Assembly: GCA_025370075.1 (NCBI GenBank)
Contig: CP073016.1
Span: 3,596,001-3,660,000 of the forward strand
Origin: Chryseotalea sp. WA131a
GTDB lineage: Bacteria > Bacteroidota > Bacteroidia > Cytophagales > Cyclobacteriaceae
Direction of reading: 5' to 3'
DNA: 64,000 nt
Positions within the stretch are counted from its first letter, which is position 1. Each line of letters opens with the position of its first letter. The translations under genes and the position numbers were made by a program. The notes below the pieces were generated by a model, which did not search any database, was not told where the DNA came from, and worked only from the letters and a program-made list of their open reading frames with translations. Of the stretch, positions 25,889 to 33,457 are shown piece after piece.

Positions 25889-25910
25889 GTCAGTAGTAAT
25901 TTTCTTGAAT

Positions 25911-25942
25911 AATTTAATCTAAGATAGGAATAATTTATACAA
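25911..25942. promoter_or_regulatory. 32-bp repeated element, copy 1 (possible operator)
   Basis: Lies between the divergent XRE gene and the first double-glycine peptide gene, ending in AGGAATAATTTATACAA. A second copy with three differences is at 26638-26669, upstream of the second peptide. Shared position relative to two peptide genes suggests an operator or promoter element. Confidence 0.5.
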
Positions 25943-26014
25943 TTGATTGATAGAATTTATTTTTGTCAATCCATACAATTGTAATAGCGTAAACAACTTA
26001 AAACAATTACAACT

Positions 26015-26161
26015 ATGGAAAACCTGCATGAATTAGGTGTATCACGCCTACAAGCACAAGAATTAATATCAATTGAGGGTGGTGGATCTAAAACCCCCGT
26101 ACAAATTGTTGTTGATACTTGGAATAGATTCAACGACTTGGTCGTTAGTATCTTTTTCTAA
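26015..26161 (+). CDS. double-glycine leader peptide, bacteriocin or signal precursor (1)
   Basis: A 48-residue peptide. The leader ELGVSRLQAQELISIEGGG has the Bacteroidetes form of the double-glycine motif recognised by C39 peptidases of bacteriocin exporters. Cleavage after Gly-Gly would release about 25 residues beginning GSKTPVQIVV or SKTPVQIVV, with an FF end. It has no cysteine. It is followed by a strong terminator, so it is a single-gene unit. Confidence 0.7.
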   Translation: MENLHELGVSRLQAQELISIEGGGSKTPVQIVVDTWNRFNDLVVSIFF

Positions 26162-26190
26162 GAGACGTCAATGGATTAAAATCACCTTGC

Positions 26191-26219
26191 AAAAAAAGGC
26201 TCATCATCGAGCCTTTTTT
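26191..26219 (+). terminator. rho-independent terminator after peptide gene 1
   Basis: AAAAAAGGCTC pairs perfectly with GAGCCTTTTTT around a six-base loop. The A-run and T-run make it active in both directions. Confidence 0.85.
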
Positions 26220-26221
26220 CG

Positions 26222-26637
26222 CTTATGGTTCTATTGCAAATCTCCTCGTGCATTTGTAGCTCACTTTCCTATGTTGCTCTTTATGCGCCAAAAGATAATC
26301 TGTACGATGACTAGCTAAGTCTTTTAGATTGCGCGGGAAGACTTCTTGTAGCAATACAATCATTCTATCATACCAAAAGGATTTAATAAATACCTAAGAA
26401 TAACTCCTGTGGATTTACCAAGATTACAAACTGAAATATCCTCAGTACTTTCAACAACGGCTGAGATGAGTGAGATGGCCGGTAGGCAAATCATCACCAA
26501 TATCAACTTTTAGACTTTGGTAGCCATCCATATATATTGTTGACGTTGAAACATAAAATTACACTTATAAAACACCCTCCAAAGTTTCATAATACCCGTA
26601 AAAAGATCTTGAAGGTTTCTTTTTAGGATACTGGAAT
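26222..26637. other. stretch without an intact gene
   Basis: No complete gene is visible. One frame (26352-26513, plus strand) is open for 53 codons, ends in a stop and has protein-like composition (PRLQTEISSVLSTTAEMSEM), but has no start codon and an in-frame stop just before it. It may be the tail of a decayed gene of the peptide system. The rest is AT-rich and holds nothing I recognise. Confidence 0.4.
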
Positions 26638-26669
26638 AACTTAATCTAAATTAGGAATAATTTATACAA
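26638..26669. promoter_or_regulatory. 32-bp repeated element, copy 2 (possible operator)
   Basis: Matches 25911-25942 at 29 of 32 positions. It lies 115 bp upstream of the second peptide gene (26785). Confidence 0.5.
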
Positions 26670-26784
26670 AAAATTATTTTCACTTATTCTTAATGAGGGC
26701 TAAATATGTATCATCATTTGGCCAAAATGGTGTTTTAAAAGAATGGTATTCTCAAATAAATTTTTAACTTTAAAAACAAAAATT

Positions 26785-26964
26785 ATGAAAACATTGGAAT
26801 TGGAAAGCCTATCACTTCTCGAACTAAAAGTTGAGGATGCAAAATCAATTAATGGCGGAGGCTGGCTTGCTGACTTAATAGCTGACACAATTGCTTATTA
26901 TAAATGTGGATGTGGCCCGAAATTTAGTTCTGTTGATTGGAGTTCTGCCGCAAGAATTAACTGA
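26785..26964 (+). CDS. double-glycine leader peptide, bacteriocin or signal precursor (2)
   Basis: A 59-residue peptide starting MKTLELESLSLLELKVEDAK; an upstream in-frame start at 26743 is rejected because families begin at MK(T/N)L. The leader ends DAKSINGGG. The core, about 33 residues, starts GWLADLIADTIAYYK and has a CGCG motif with two cysteines. Its start is the same MKTLE seen in peptide 3, suggesting a common origin. Confidence 0.75.
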   Translation: MKTLELESLSLLELKVEDAKSINGGGWLADLIADTIAYYKCGCGPKFSSVDWSSAARIN

Positions 26965-27027
26965 TAACTCGGTAATTTAGCCCAAGTTTAAAATTGCAGG
27001 TATTTTTTTAAATGTAAAGTATAAACC

Positions 27028-27204
27028 ATGAAAACTTTAGAAATAGACAAAATAGAATTCAAATCTCTTAATGATGCAGAATTAGCAGACACAACAGGTG
27101 GTGGCTGGTTTTTGCCATTTTTAGCGGGTTATCTTGCTGGTGAAATTTTAGAAGGCATCCAAAGAGGCATTTCAAAGCCTTGTTCTGAAGTGCGTTGTTG
27201 TTAA
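27028..27204 (+). CDS. double-glycine leader peptide, bacteriocin or signal precursor (3)
   Basis: A 58-residue peptide. The leader is MKTLEIDKIEFKSLNDAELA and ends with TGGG. The core starts GWFLPFLAGYLAGEILEGIQ, a hydrophobic, glycine-containing helix like class II bacteriocins, and ends in CSEVRCC, with three cysteines. It lies 63 bp after peptide 2 and 47 bp before the CPBP protease, so the three may be one transcript. Confidence 0.75.
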   Translation: MKTLEIDKIEFKSLNDAELADTTGGGWFLPFLAGYLAGEILEGIQRGISKPCSEVRCC

Positions 27205-27251
27205 CAGTTATTAAAAGCATTGAGAGGATAGGCTCAATTTGAAAAGTGCAA

Positions 27252-27890
27252 ATGAAGGTGTATCCTCTCAATATTTTGAAAACTATTGGTTTAAAAAGTT
27301 TTTCTTGGCCATTCGTTGCAGTGCTTACATTTTGCTGCATTATTTACAATATGAGTTTGACACATTTCATTGGAATTGCGTTTCCATTGAAGAAACTGAT
27401 GACTCCCGACACATTCTTTAATTCTACTAGTTTAAATTTAATCAGTTCAGTAATTATTGCCCCGACTATTGAGGAAATAGCGGCTCGTGGATTCTTGTCA
27501 GGAAATAGAATTTATTTTCTTTCATTGCCCCTTTTATTCTTAGCCATATTAGCTGGGTTTGATTTTAGTGTTTTTTCGATAATTATTGTTGGGATTACAG
27601 TATTCTTTTTTTTGGCTCTATTGTATAAACAGGAATACTATGATGTTGTTTACAATCGCTATGTTAGTCAATTGATAATATTCAGTTGCTTATCTTTTTC
27701 ATTGGCTCATGTTATTGTGATTCAAAAATATTTTGATTTTCATATTGCACTGTTTGCGAGTATTTTCGTTTACTATCCTCTAGCCTATTTGCTTGCTAAA
27801 GTAAGAATTGCTTACGGATTACGGTACTCTATAATGATGCACTCTATTCATAACGTCCTCATAATTAGTTTTAATAGCTTATTTTATTAG
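27252..27890 (+). CDS. CPBP family intramembrane metalloprotease
   Basis: A 212-residue membrane protein with about six hydrophobic segments. The CPBP (Abi/CAAX) motifs are present: APTIEEIAARGFLSG (EExxxR), SFSLAHVIVI (motif 2 with His), and IMMHSIHNVLII (motif 3 HxxxN). In lactic-acid bacteria, such proteases are encoded beside bacteriocins and give immunity to the producer. Here it follows the three peptide genes directly. The start ATG at 27252 is preferred over the GTG two codons upstream. The stop codon touches an inverted-repeat element at 27890. Confidence 0.85.
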   Translation: MKVYPLNILKTIGLKSFSWPFVAVLTFCCIIYNMSLTHFIGIAFPLKKLMTPDTFFNSTSLNLISSVIIAPTIEEIAARGFLSGNRIYFLSLPLLFLAILAGFDFSVFSIIIVGITVFFFLALLYKQEYYDVVYNRYVSQLIIFSCLSFSLAHVIVIQKYFDFHIALFASIFVYYPLAYLLAKVRIAYGLRYSIMMHSIHNVLIISFNSLFY

Positions 27891-28052
27891 AACCCATCTC
27901 AAAAATAGATTTTCAAGGAATTTTCAAGTATTTGGCCAGTATGCAAGATGGCTTTTGCCGCCCATACCAGACGAATTCTGGGAAAAAAAGCCAGCGCACC
28001 AGAATGGCCAAAGTCGCAGAAAATTTCTAGGAGGTATTTTTGAGATAGGTTC
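27890..28052. mobile_element. 163-bp MITE-like element with 18-bp inverted ends
   Basis: The left end GAACCCATCTCAAAAATA and the complement of the right end GAACCTATCTCAAAAATA match at 17 of 18 positions. The inside is non-coding, with further partial dyads (GGAATTTTC/GAAAATTTC). The size and ends fit a miniature inverted-repeat element. No clear target duplication is visible. It sits at the very end of the CPBP gene, whose TAG uses the first base of the element. Confidence 0.6.
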
Positions 28053-28155
28053 CACTGTTTTGTTTTTTTGAACAGCATATTGCTCTAGCTAACCTCAAGC
28101 TCTAACTAGTGCAAGCACCCGCTTGTGTTCAAAAGCATGATCAACTAAAATAGAA

Positions 28156-29280
28156 ATGTTCTCCGAAAACACCTATTTTCCCGCCTATACCCGCACCGCT
28201 ATCATTTACATAGGATGCATTGTCTGTTGCTTTATAGCGCTTGGCGCCATGCCCTATTTAAAAACAGATGTAAGTGTGCGCTCATCGGCACTTATCCGCC
28301 CTGCTTCTGAAGTAAATGTAATCCGCTGCATTAGCTCTGGGAAGATAAAGGAAACGTATGCAGCAGAAAACAAAAAAGTAAAAGTAGGTGAGTTACTTTA
28401 TGTGATCGACTCTGAGACACTCAATGAACAAGAGCACTTTTTTCAGGAGAAGATAAGCATGAAGAAATCACTGACACAAGATGTGGAGTTGGTGATAGAA
28501 GCGTCAAAAGCTCCATCAACTACAAAGCCAATTTTTAATAGCGCGGTCTATCGGCAAAGCTATTTTACTTACCAGCAAAAGGTAATCGAGGCACAAACGA
28601 GCTACAACAAAGCCAAGCAGGCATTTGATAGGCAATACAAACTCTATCAAGAAAAAGTTATTGCTGCTATGGAGTTTGAGAATTTTCTGTTTGAACTGAA
28701 AAAGGCAGAAGATGCCATTACCCAACTGAAAGAAACACAGCGCAGCCAATGGCAAAGTGAATTGAAAACGCTGCATGAGGAAAAGAATGAAATGGAAAGC
28801 CAGCTCGTACGCATACAAAAAGAGAAAGCCCTGCTTACCATCACAGCACCGGTGAGCGGCACGCTGCAAAATTTAACAGGCGTATATGTGGGCAGCAATG
28901 TTTTCGCCAACCAAGAGCTAGGACAAATTTCACCGGATACCAGCATGCTTGTGATTGCGTATGTGCAGCCAAACGATATTGGTTTTATTAAAAAAGATAT
29001 GAACGTGCGCCTGCAAGTGGATGCCTTTAATTATAATCAGTGGGGCATGGCCATGGGCAGAGTAATAGCTGTGCCACAAGATATTAAGATCATTGACAAC
29101 AAGCCCGTGTTTGAGGTGCGCTGCTCACTAAATAAGGATTTTCTTCAACTGAAAAGCGGCTACAAAGGCTATTTGAAAAAAGGAATGACGCTGCAAGCAC
29201 GGTTTATCGTTACCGAGCGCAGCTTGTGGCAGTTGTTGTATGATAAGGTAGATGATTGGGTGAACCCTAATTTAAAGTAG
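28156..29280 (+). CDS. HlyD family secretion protein (periplasmic adaptor)
   Basis: A 374-residue membrane fusion protein: a short N-terminal cytoplasmic part, one TM helix (residues about 14-32), a biotinyl-lipoyl-like domain (GKIKETYAAENKKVKVGELLYVIDSE), a long coiled-coil hairpin (about 90-220), the second lipoyl half (LLTITAPVSGTLQNLTGVYVG) and a beta-barrel region. In bacteriocin export it pairs with a C39-peptidase ABC transporter. Here the adjacent transporter gene (30275) is reduced to its ends, so this adaptor probably has no local partner. Confidence 0.85.
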   Translation: MFSENTYFPAYTRTAIIYIGCIVCCFIALGAMPYLKTDVSVRSSALIRPASEVNVIRCISSGKIKETYAAENKKVKVGELLYVIDSETLNEQEHFFQEKISMKKSLTQDVELVIEASKAPSTTKPIFNSAVYRQSYFTYQQKVIEAQTSYNKAKQAFDRQYKLYQEKVIAAMEFENFLFELKKAEDAITQLKETQRSQWQSELKTLHEEKNEMESQLVRIQKEKALLTITAPVSGTLQNLTGVYVGSNVFANQELGQISPDTSMLVIAYVQPNDIGFIKKDMNVRLQVDAFNYNQWGMAMGRVIAVPQDIKIIDNKPVFEVRCSLNKDFLQLKSGYKGYLKKGMTLQARFIVTERSLWQLLYDKVDDWVNPNLK

Positions 29281-29413
29281 TTAGAAGTTAGTAAGGGCAT
29301 TCTGTTTCCGGTTGCCAGTTTCCGGGGAACAGCAACCAGTCGGTGGTAAGAGAAATTCCTTTAAAAAACTCGCGCCCTCTGCTTTTAAAATTTTGATAAA
29401 AGAGGCTTAGAAT

Positions 29414-29644
29414 CTAACGAGAAGTAAAATGAGTAACAGTAACACCCACTATTTCACCCTTGCGGTAACGGTACAAAATATCATTTTCATCCAGTTCGCT
29501 GTCATCAGCAGTTACAGGAGCGCCAAAGTTAATGTACATAGTATACGCTTCTTCGTCATAACGCATGTGCATGTCTTTCACACGGCTATGATTAACAGTT
29601 TTCAATACCTTCAAAATGTTAACTATCTCAATTTCTGTCATCAA
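29414..29644 (-). CDS. DUF2283 family protein
   Basis: A 76-residue protein with the DUF2283 pattern MHMRYDEEAYTMYINFG, then ADDSELDENDILYRYRKGEIVGVTV. The family has unknown function and often neighbours toxin-antitoxin genes. It lies 11 bp downstream of the PIN toxin on the same strand, so the three genes probably form one unit. Confidence 0.8.
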   Translation of the reverse strand: MMTEIEIVNILKVLKTVNHSRVKDMHMRYDEEAYTMYINFGAPVTADDSELDENDILYRYRKGEIVGVTVTHFTSR

Positions 29645-29655
29645 TTTATTACCAA

Positions 29656-30048
29656 CTATAAAAAGGGATTTGTGATTTTAAGGGTTCCTTCAATAACTTG
29701 GCCGTGCTGCATATCTTCTGTATATAAGGTGTGGCAACCTAGTTCTAGTGCCGCAGCAATAATGAGACTATCAAAAATGCTGTACCCATATTTCTCAAAA
29801 ACTTTGAGAGCAAGGGTCATGGTCTCAGTACTTACCGTTTTAACGATGCAAGCACTTTGTAGGCTACGAGCGTGGGCTACGGCAAAAGCCCTTTCACTTT
29901 TTAATTTCTTAAGGCACACATTTACATTTTCTAAAATTACTTGTGTGCTAATCGTGGGGCGGCTTTCCAAAAGCTCTTTGGTCTTGGCGAACTTTGGGTG
30001 CGTGTCGTCAAAAATGTATAAGCAAATGTTGGAATCTAAAAAAATATC
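29656..30048 (-). CDS. PIN domain ribonuclease toxin, start codon not obvious
   Basis: The frame from 30048 to 29656 encodes a full PIN domain of about 130 residues. It begins DIFLDSNICLYIFDDTHPKF (first catalytic Asp in FLDSN), contains ISTQVILENVNV and ends with FDSLIIAAALELGCHTLYTEDM, the second acidic cluster. VapC-type PIN proteins cleave RNA, often tRNA. The homologous start before DIFLD is not a standard codon here (GCT at the expected place); the first standard start, a TTG at 29970, would remove the first catalytic Asp. The toxin is therefore either started by a rare codon, coupled to the overlapping antitoxin stop, or inactivated. Confidence 0.65.
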   Translation of the reverse strand, partial: DIFLDSNICLYIFDDTHPKFAKTKELLESRPTISTQVILENVNVCLKKLKSERAFAVAHARSLQSACIVKTVSTETMTLALKVFEKYGYSIFDSLIIAAALELGCHTLYTEDMQHGQVIEGTLKITNPFL

Positions 30049-30205
30049 AGCGTGCGTTCGCTTCTTCGCGATTAAATTTAAACTTACTCAGATCCACGTG
30101 GGCAGTCTTCCAAAACTCCCAAGCCTTTTCAAAGCCTTTGTTCTTTTGGTTTTTAGCAACGATGGTTCTCCGAGTGCCTTTTTTTATTTTTTTTGTGACG
30201 TTCAT
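30047..30205 (-). CDS. small antitoxin-like protein upstream of the PIN toxin
   Basis: A 52-residue protein: a basic start (MNVTKKIKKGTRRTIVAKNQ) and an end FEKAWEFWKTAHVDLSKFKF with an acidic tail. It overlaps the PIN frame by 2 bp, the usual arrangement of antitoxin and toxin. It is a short gene, not conserved enough to name, but its position, size and orientation point to the antitoxin of the pair. Confidence 0.65.
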   Translation of the reverse strand: MNVTKKIKKGTRRTIVAKNQKNKGFEKAWEFWKTAHVDLSKFKFNREEANAR

Positions 30206-30274
30206 ACGATCCAATTATATGATTATAAACAAATATAAGTAAAAATAGGAGTACTATTAAATGAGGTATTGCCA

Positions 30275-30627
30275 ATGAAAATTCCAAAAATTAAACAACG
30301 CGACATCACCGACTGCGGTGCGGCTTGCCTTGCATCCATTGCCGCGCATTACGAATTGCAGTTACCCGTAGCGCGGAGGCTACTTCGGCTTTGGACTCTG
30401 CCTCTGAGCAATATGTTCATCGCATGGTGGAGTGGATGCGAGAGAACGAAAAGACGGTTATCCTCATTGCCCACCGCCTCAGCTCGGTTTTACGAGCCGA
30501 CAAAATTGTGGTGCTATCTCAAGGCACTGTTGTTGAAGAAGGGCATCACGATCAACTGATCAGCAATCGAAAACAATATTTTGAGTTGTGGAAGCAGCAG
30601 TTCCCGATGATGCAAGAGATTGCTTGA
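30275..30627 (+). pseudogene. remnant of peptidase-containing ABC exporter (C39 peptidase start fused out of frame to ABC end)
   Basis: The start is a C39 bacteriocin-processing peptidase: IKQRDITDCGAACLASIAAH with the catalytic Cys. It runs only to about residue 33, LQLPVA. After a junction at about 30373 the +2 frame encodes the end of an ABC ATPase: EATSALDSASEQYVHRM, the H-loop IAHRLSSVLRADKIVVL, and the end QFPMMQEIA. About 600 residues (the rest of the peptidase, the membrane domain, Walker A and the signature) are missing. Intact, this protein would have cleaved and exported the double-glycine peptides. It is now non-functional. Confidence 0.85.
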
Positions 30628-30653
30628 ACTTGATGAGCCCTGCTAATTTCAAA

Positions 30654-30743
30654 GGCCGCATCATTGCCAAAGTCACACCAGAAGAAGTTTCGAAAAATCC
30701 GGCAAGCTTTACGGGTAAGTTTTTGAGACTGGAGTTGGAGTAG
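30654..30743 (+). pseudogene. tail of a second, divergent uvrA
   Basis: The 29 residues GRIIAKVTPEEV...NPASFTGKFLRLELE and a stop are clearly a UvrA C-terminus. They differ from the intact uvrA (GRIVAKGTPEQVANN, VELSNKNN) at many positions and almost all third codon positions, except in a 31-bp stretch. It follows the PCAT remnant directly. It is either the displaced original end of the uvrA gene or the scar of a lost paralogue. Confidence 0.75.
30696..30726. repeat. 31-bp repeat in the uvrA tail, possible island boundary (right)
   Basis: Matches 24212-24242 at 30 of 31 positions, in the same orientation, 6.5 kb away. Confidence 0.55.
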
Positions 30744-30776
30744 ATTATGCCATTGGGCATTGATAATTTCTTATAC

Positions 30777-33389
30777 TTAAAACTCAATCCGGTAGCTAAA
30801 TACAGGTATGAGACCCAACTGGTACTCGTAGCCAATTTTACCTGTATTAAAGTTAAGAAATTCGTAGCGTGGATTTTGACGGTTGGTGAAATTACGAATG
30901 TCAAATGACCAAATATGTGCAGCCCTCGCTCGACTCTTACGGAAGCCAATATGTAAATCCACTCGAAAGTAATCAGGAAGATTGGATTCAAAGCTTCGGT
31001 TATAATCATAAATTTGCTGTCCTTGTTTTAAGCTGCCAGTGATGTCAATGGGTGTTTGAGGATTATTGCCCGCCCATGAAACGCGTGCGTTCAATTCAAA
31101 AATATTTGACTTTCGGATGCCCGTCCGATATTCCTTTCCAGCCAATGCGGTAAAAATATGTTGACCATTAAAAGAAGTATTGCGTTTTATGCCATCAGCT
31201 CCCTGATAGTGGGATTGATAAAGAGTACCGGTAAATAGAAAGTAATAGTTATTTGAAAATCTTTGATCGAGACTGAGTTCCAATCCGTAATTTTCACCAG
31301 TGCCAGAATTAGCAAGTGGAATAGGTTCATTACTATCGAGCCGCGAATTCAGATATTCACTGATGGTGTTAAGAGCAGAAAAGGTGTTGTTATAAGGTGA
31401 GTTTATGTTGCCATTATAAACAGGTATTTGATAAAGGTTTTGGTAATAACATTCCGCCCGCACGTGGAGAGCTTTTGCAATCTGCCAATCGTAACTGACT
31501 ACGTAATGCAGTGCTTTTGATAGGTCTAAATTTTTATTTAGGTATTCAATGGAACTATCAGGTTGTACAAATTTTTGATTATACAGCGTAAGTGGTTGCA
31601 ATTGGCTATGAAACCCTATTGCTGCTCCAATAACTTTCGTTTCTGAAATTTGATAAGATAATCCTGCACGTGGCTCAATAGAATACCGTTGATTGAACAA
31701 GGCATAAATGCCGTGCAAACCAGTATTGAGAGTAAGTTTTTCACCCAAGTTTTTTTTCCATTGTGCATAGGCCTGAACGTATTGAGTACTGCCATCTGAG
31801 TCAAGTGGATATTTGAGCTTCTTGTTGTCTGTAAAATCGATAAAGCGTTGACCAATTTCGTAGTTGCGGTGGCTGAAAATAAACCCAGCCCTTAATAAAC
31901 TACCAGGCGAAAACTTTTTATTGAGTTGTGTAGATATCCGCAAAGATTTACCTTGGTTTCTGATCCATCGGATTTCCTCCAGTACATTGTTAGAAAAGAT
32001 TCGTTCTTGCGTTAACTTATCATAGGTGTAAGTGCCGGATAGGGTGGTAGTGATAGATAGACTTTTGTTGAAGTTTTTTAAAAAAGTGACTCCACCGATT
32101 GCGCTGCTAGTAGTCAAATTGTTTTTACCCCCAAACGAAACACTTTCATTGAAGATACCATCACCCATAACACCCCAAACATTGATTGCCCCAGAGGAAA
32201 GAGGGAAAGATAAGTTAAAGGATAGGTCTTGATAGGTAGGGGCCGCCCCCTTTGGCAGTACGCCTAGACCAGCCAAAATACCGGCTGTTGAATAGCGATA
32301 ATTGACCAAGTAGGATGCTTTTTTTCCTTTCTTAAAGGGTCCCTCAGCTGCGGCATCAATACCCAAAAAACTTAGCTGGAATGATTTTTCGCTTTTTTCT
32401 TGATTGCCTTTTCGAAGTTTCATATCCATAATACCCGAAAGGGCATTGCCATACTCAGCAGCAAAAGCACCAGAGTAAAAATCGGAGTTGTCCAGCAAAT
32501 TAATACTCAGCTTACTTACGGCTCCTCCCGAGCCAGCAAAAGCAGCAAAGTGATTGGGGCTTGGAATTTCTATACCCTCCAATCGCCATTGTAAACTGTT
32601 GGGTGAGTTGCCGCGTATGGAGATACTATTGTTAAAATCGCTGGTAGAAGTTACACCGGGGTAGGCAGTAATCATACGAGCCACATCGTTAAAGTTAGAT
32701 GCAAATCTTTTTGTTTCTTCCACAGAAATGGAACGCCCACCTGAAAGTGAGAATGAATTGATAGGTTGGCCATTCGTTTGGCTAGGACGGACAATAACCT
32801 CTTGCAAGTATGTAAAAGCCTCTTTCAAGCCGATGGCAATCATTGGTTCTTTGCCCGTGTAAACCAAAACATCGGCTATTTGATAATCTTCATAACCTAA
32901 GTAAGTTGCCTTAATAGTATGCCTGCCCACAACTACATTTGACAAGCGGAAATAGCCTTGGGCATCAGTGGTGCTTCCAATGGTGGAGTCATTTTCGTGA
33001 ATTACTACATTCACCCCTTCAAGTGGTTCACCCGAATCTTTATCTAACACTCTGCCTCGAATGTTTTGCCGTAGGGGTATAGAAGTTAATGTGATACCAT
33101 TGCCAATCCACTTATAGGTAACATGCAGTGGTGGAAGAATTTTTGCAAGTACTTCAATTATTGTTTTGTCGGTAACTTGCAATGCGATTAACCTTTCAAT
33201 CGGCACTTCCTGACTGCCATATGAAAATTTGACTCCGTAAATCTTAGTCAAGGCGAAAAGAGCATCTTCAAATCGAATCGAATTGTAATTGAATGAATGG
33301 CGTTCTGTGGATTGTGCACTCAACTCACCTCCTGAATAGAGAAGAAGCAAAATGACAGTATAAACATATCTTACAAATAGCTTTTTCAT
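30777..33389 (-). CDS. TonB-dependent receptor with STN and carboxypeptidase-regulatory domains
   Basis: An 870-residue outer-membrane receptor. Signal peptide about 1-25 (ending GGELSAQ); STN domain about 30-105 (FNYNSIRFEDALFALTKIYG, IIEVLAKIL), which signals to an anti-sigma factor; a carboxypeptidase-regulatory-like domain about 107-195 (IRGRVLDKDSGEPLEGVNVV, SNVVVGRHTIKATYLGYEDY); plug about 205-320 with DVARMITAYPGVTSTSDFNN and IRGNSPNSLQWRLEGIEIPS; then a 22-strand barrel ending with Phe. The substrate is unknown; an iron or other nutrient complex is likely. FecR and ECF sigma genes lie directly upstream, so binding of the substrate should control this system. Confidence 0.9.
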   Translation of the reverse strand: MKKLFVRYVYTVILLLLYSGGELSAQSTERHSFNYNSIRFEDALFALTKIYGVKFSYGSQEVPIERLIALQVTDKTIIEVLAKILPPLHVTYKWIGNGITLTSIPLRQNIRGRVLDKDSGEPLEGVNVVIHENDSTIGSTTDAQGYFRLSNVVVGRHTIKATYLGYEDYQIADVLVYTGKEPMIAIGLKEAFTYLQEVIVRPSQTNGQPINSFSLSGGRSISVEETKRFASNFNDVARMITAYPGVTSTSDFNNSISIRGNSPNSLQWRLEGIEIPSPNHFAAFAGSGGAVSKLSINLLDNSDFYSGAFAAEYGNALSGIMDMKLRKGNQEKSEKSFQLSFLGIDAAAEGPFKKGKKASYLVNYRYSTAGILAGLGVLPKGAAPTYQDLSFNLSFPLSSGAINVWGVMGDGIFNESVSFGGKNNLTTSSAIGGVTFLKNFNKSLSITTTLSGTYTYDKLTQERIFSNNVLEEIRWIRNQGKSLRISTQLNKKFSPGSLLRAGFIFSHRNYEIGQRFIDFTDNKKLKYPLDSDGSTQYVQAYAQWKKNLGEKLTLNTGLHGIYALFNQRYSIEPRAGLSYQISETKVIGAAIGFHSQLQPLTLYNQKFVQPDSSIEYLNKNLDLSKALHYVVSYDWQIAKALHVRAECYYQNLYQIPVYNGNINSPYNNTFSALNTISEYLNSRLDSNEPIPLANSGTGENYGLELSLDQRFSNNYYFLFTGTLYQSHYQGADGIKRNTSFNGQHIFTALAGKEYRTGIRKSNIFELNARVSWAGNNPQTPIDITGSLKQGQQIYDYNRSFESNLPDYFRVDLHIGFRKSRARAAHIWSFDIRNFTNRQNPRYEFLNFNTGKIGYEYQLGLIPVFSYRIEF

Positions 33390-33457
33390 CGAAGGTTAGC
33401 TCAAAAATTGATTCTATTTTTTTAAAGTTTGCTAAAATGCAGCAGTTGCAAGGCAGT

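Noticed and set aside
29429..30238. Long open frame on the plus strand (269 codons) opposite the DUF2283/PIN genes
   Set aside because: Composition is that of an antisense shadow; the minus strand has clear PIN and DUF2283 motifs.
30628..30653. LDEP-like codons before the uvrA remnant, read as more of the UvrA ATPase
   Set aside because: They are in a different frame from the remnant and overlap the stop of the exporter; too short to support.
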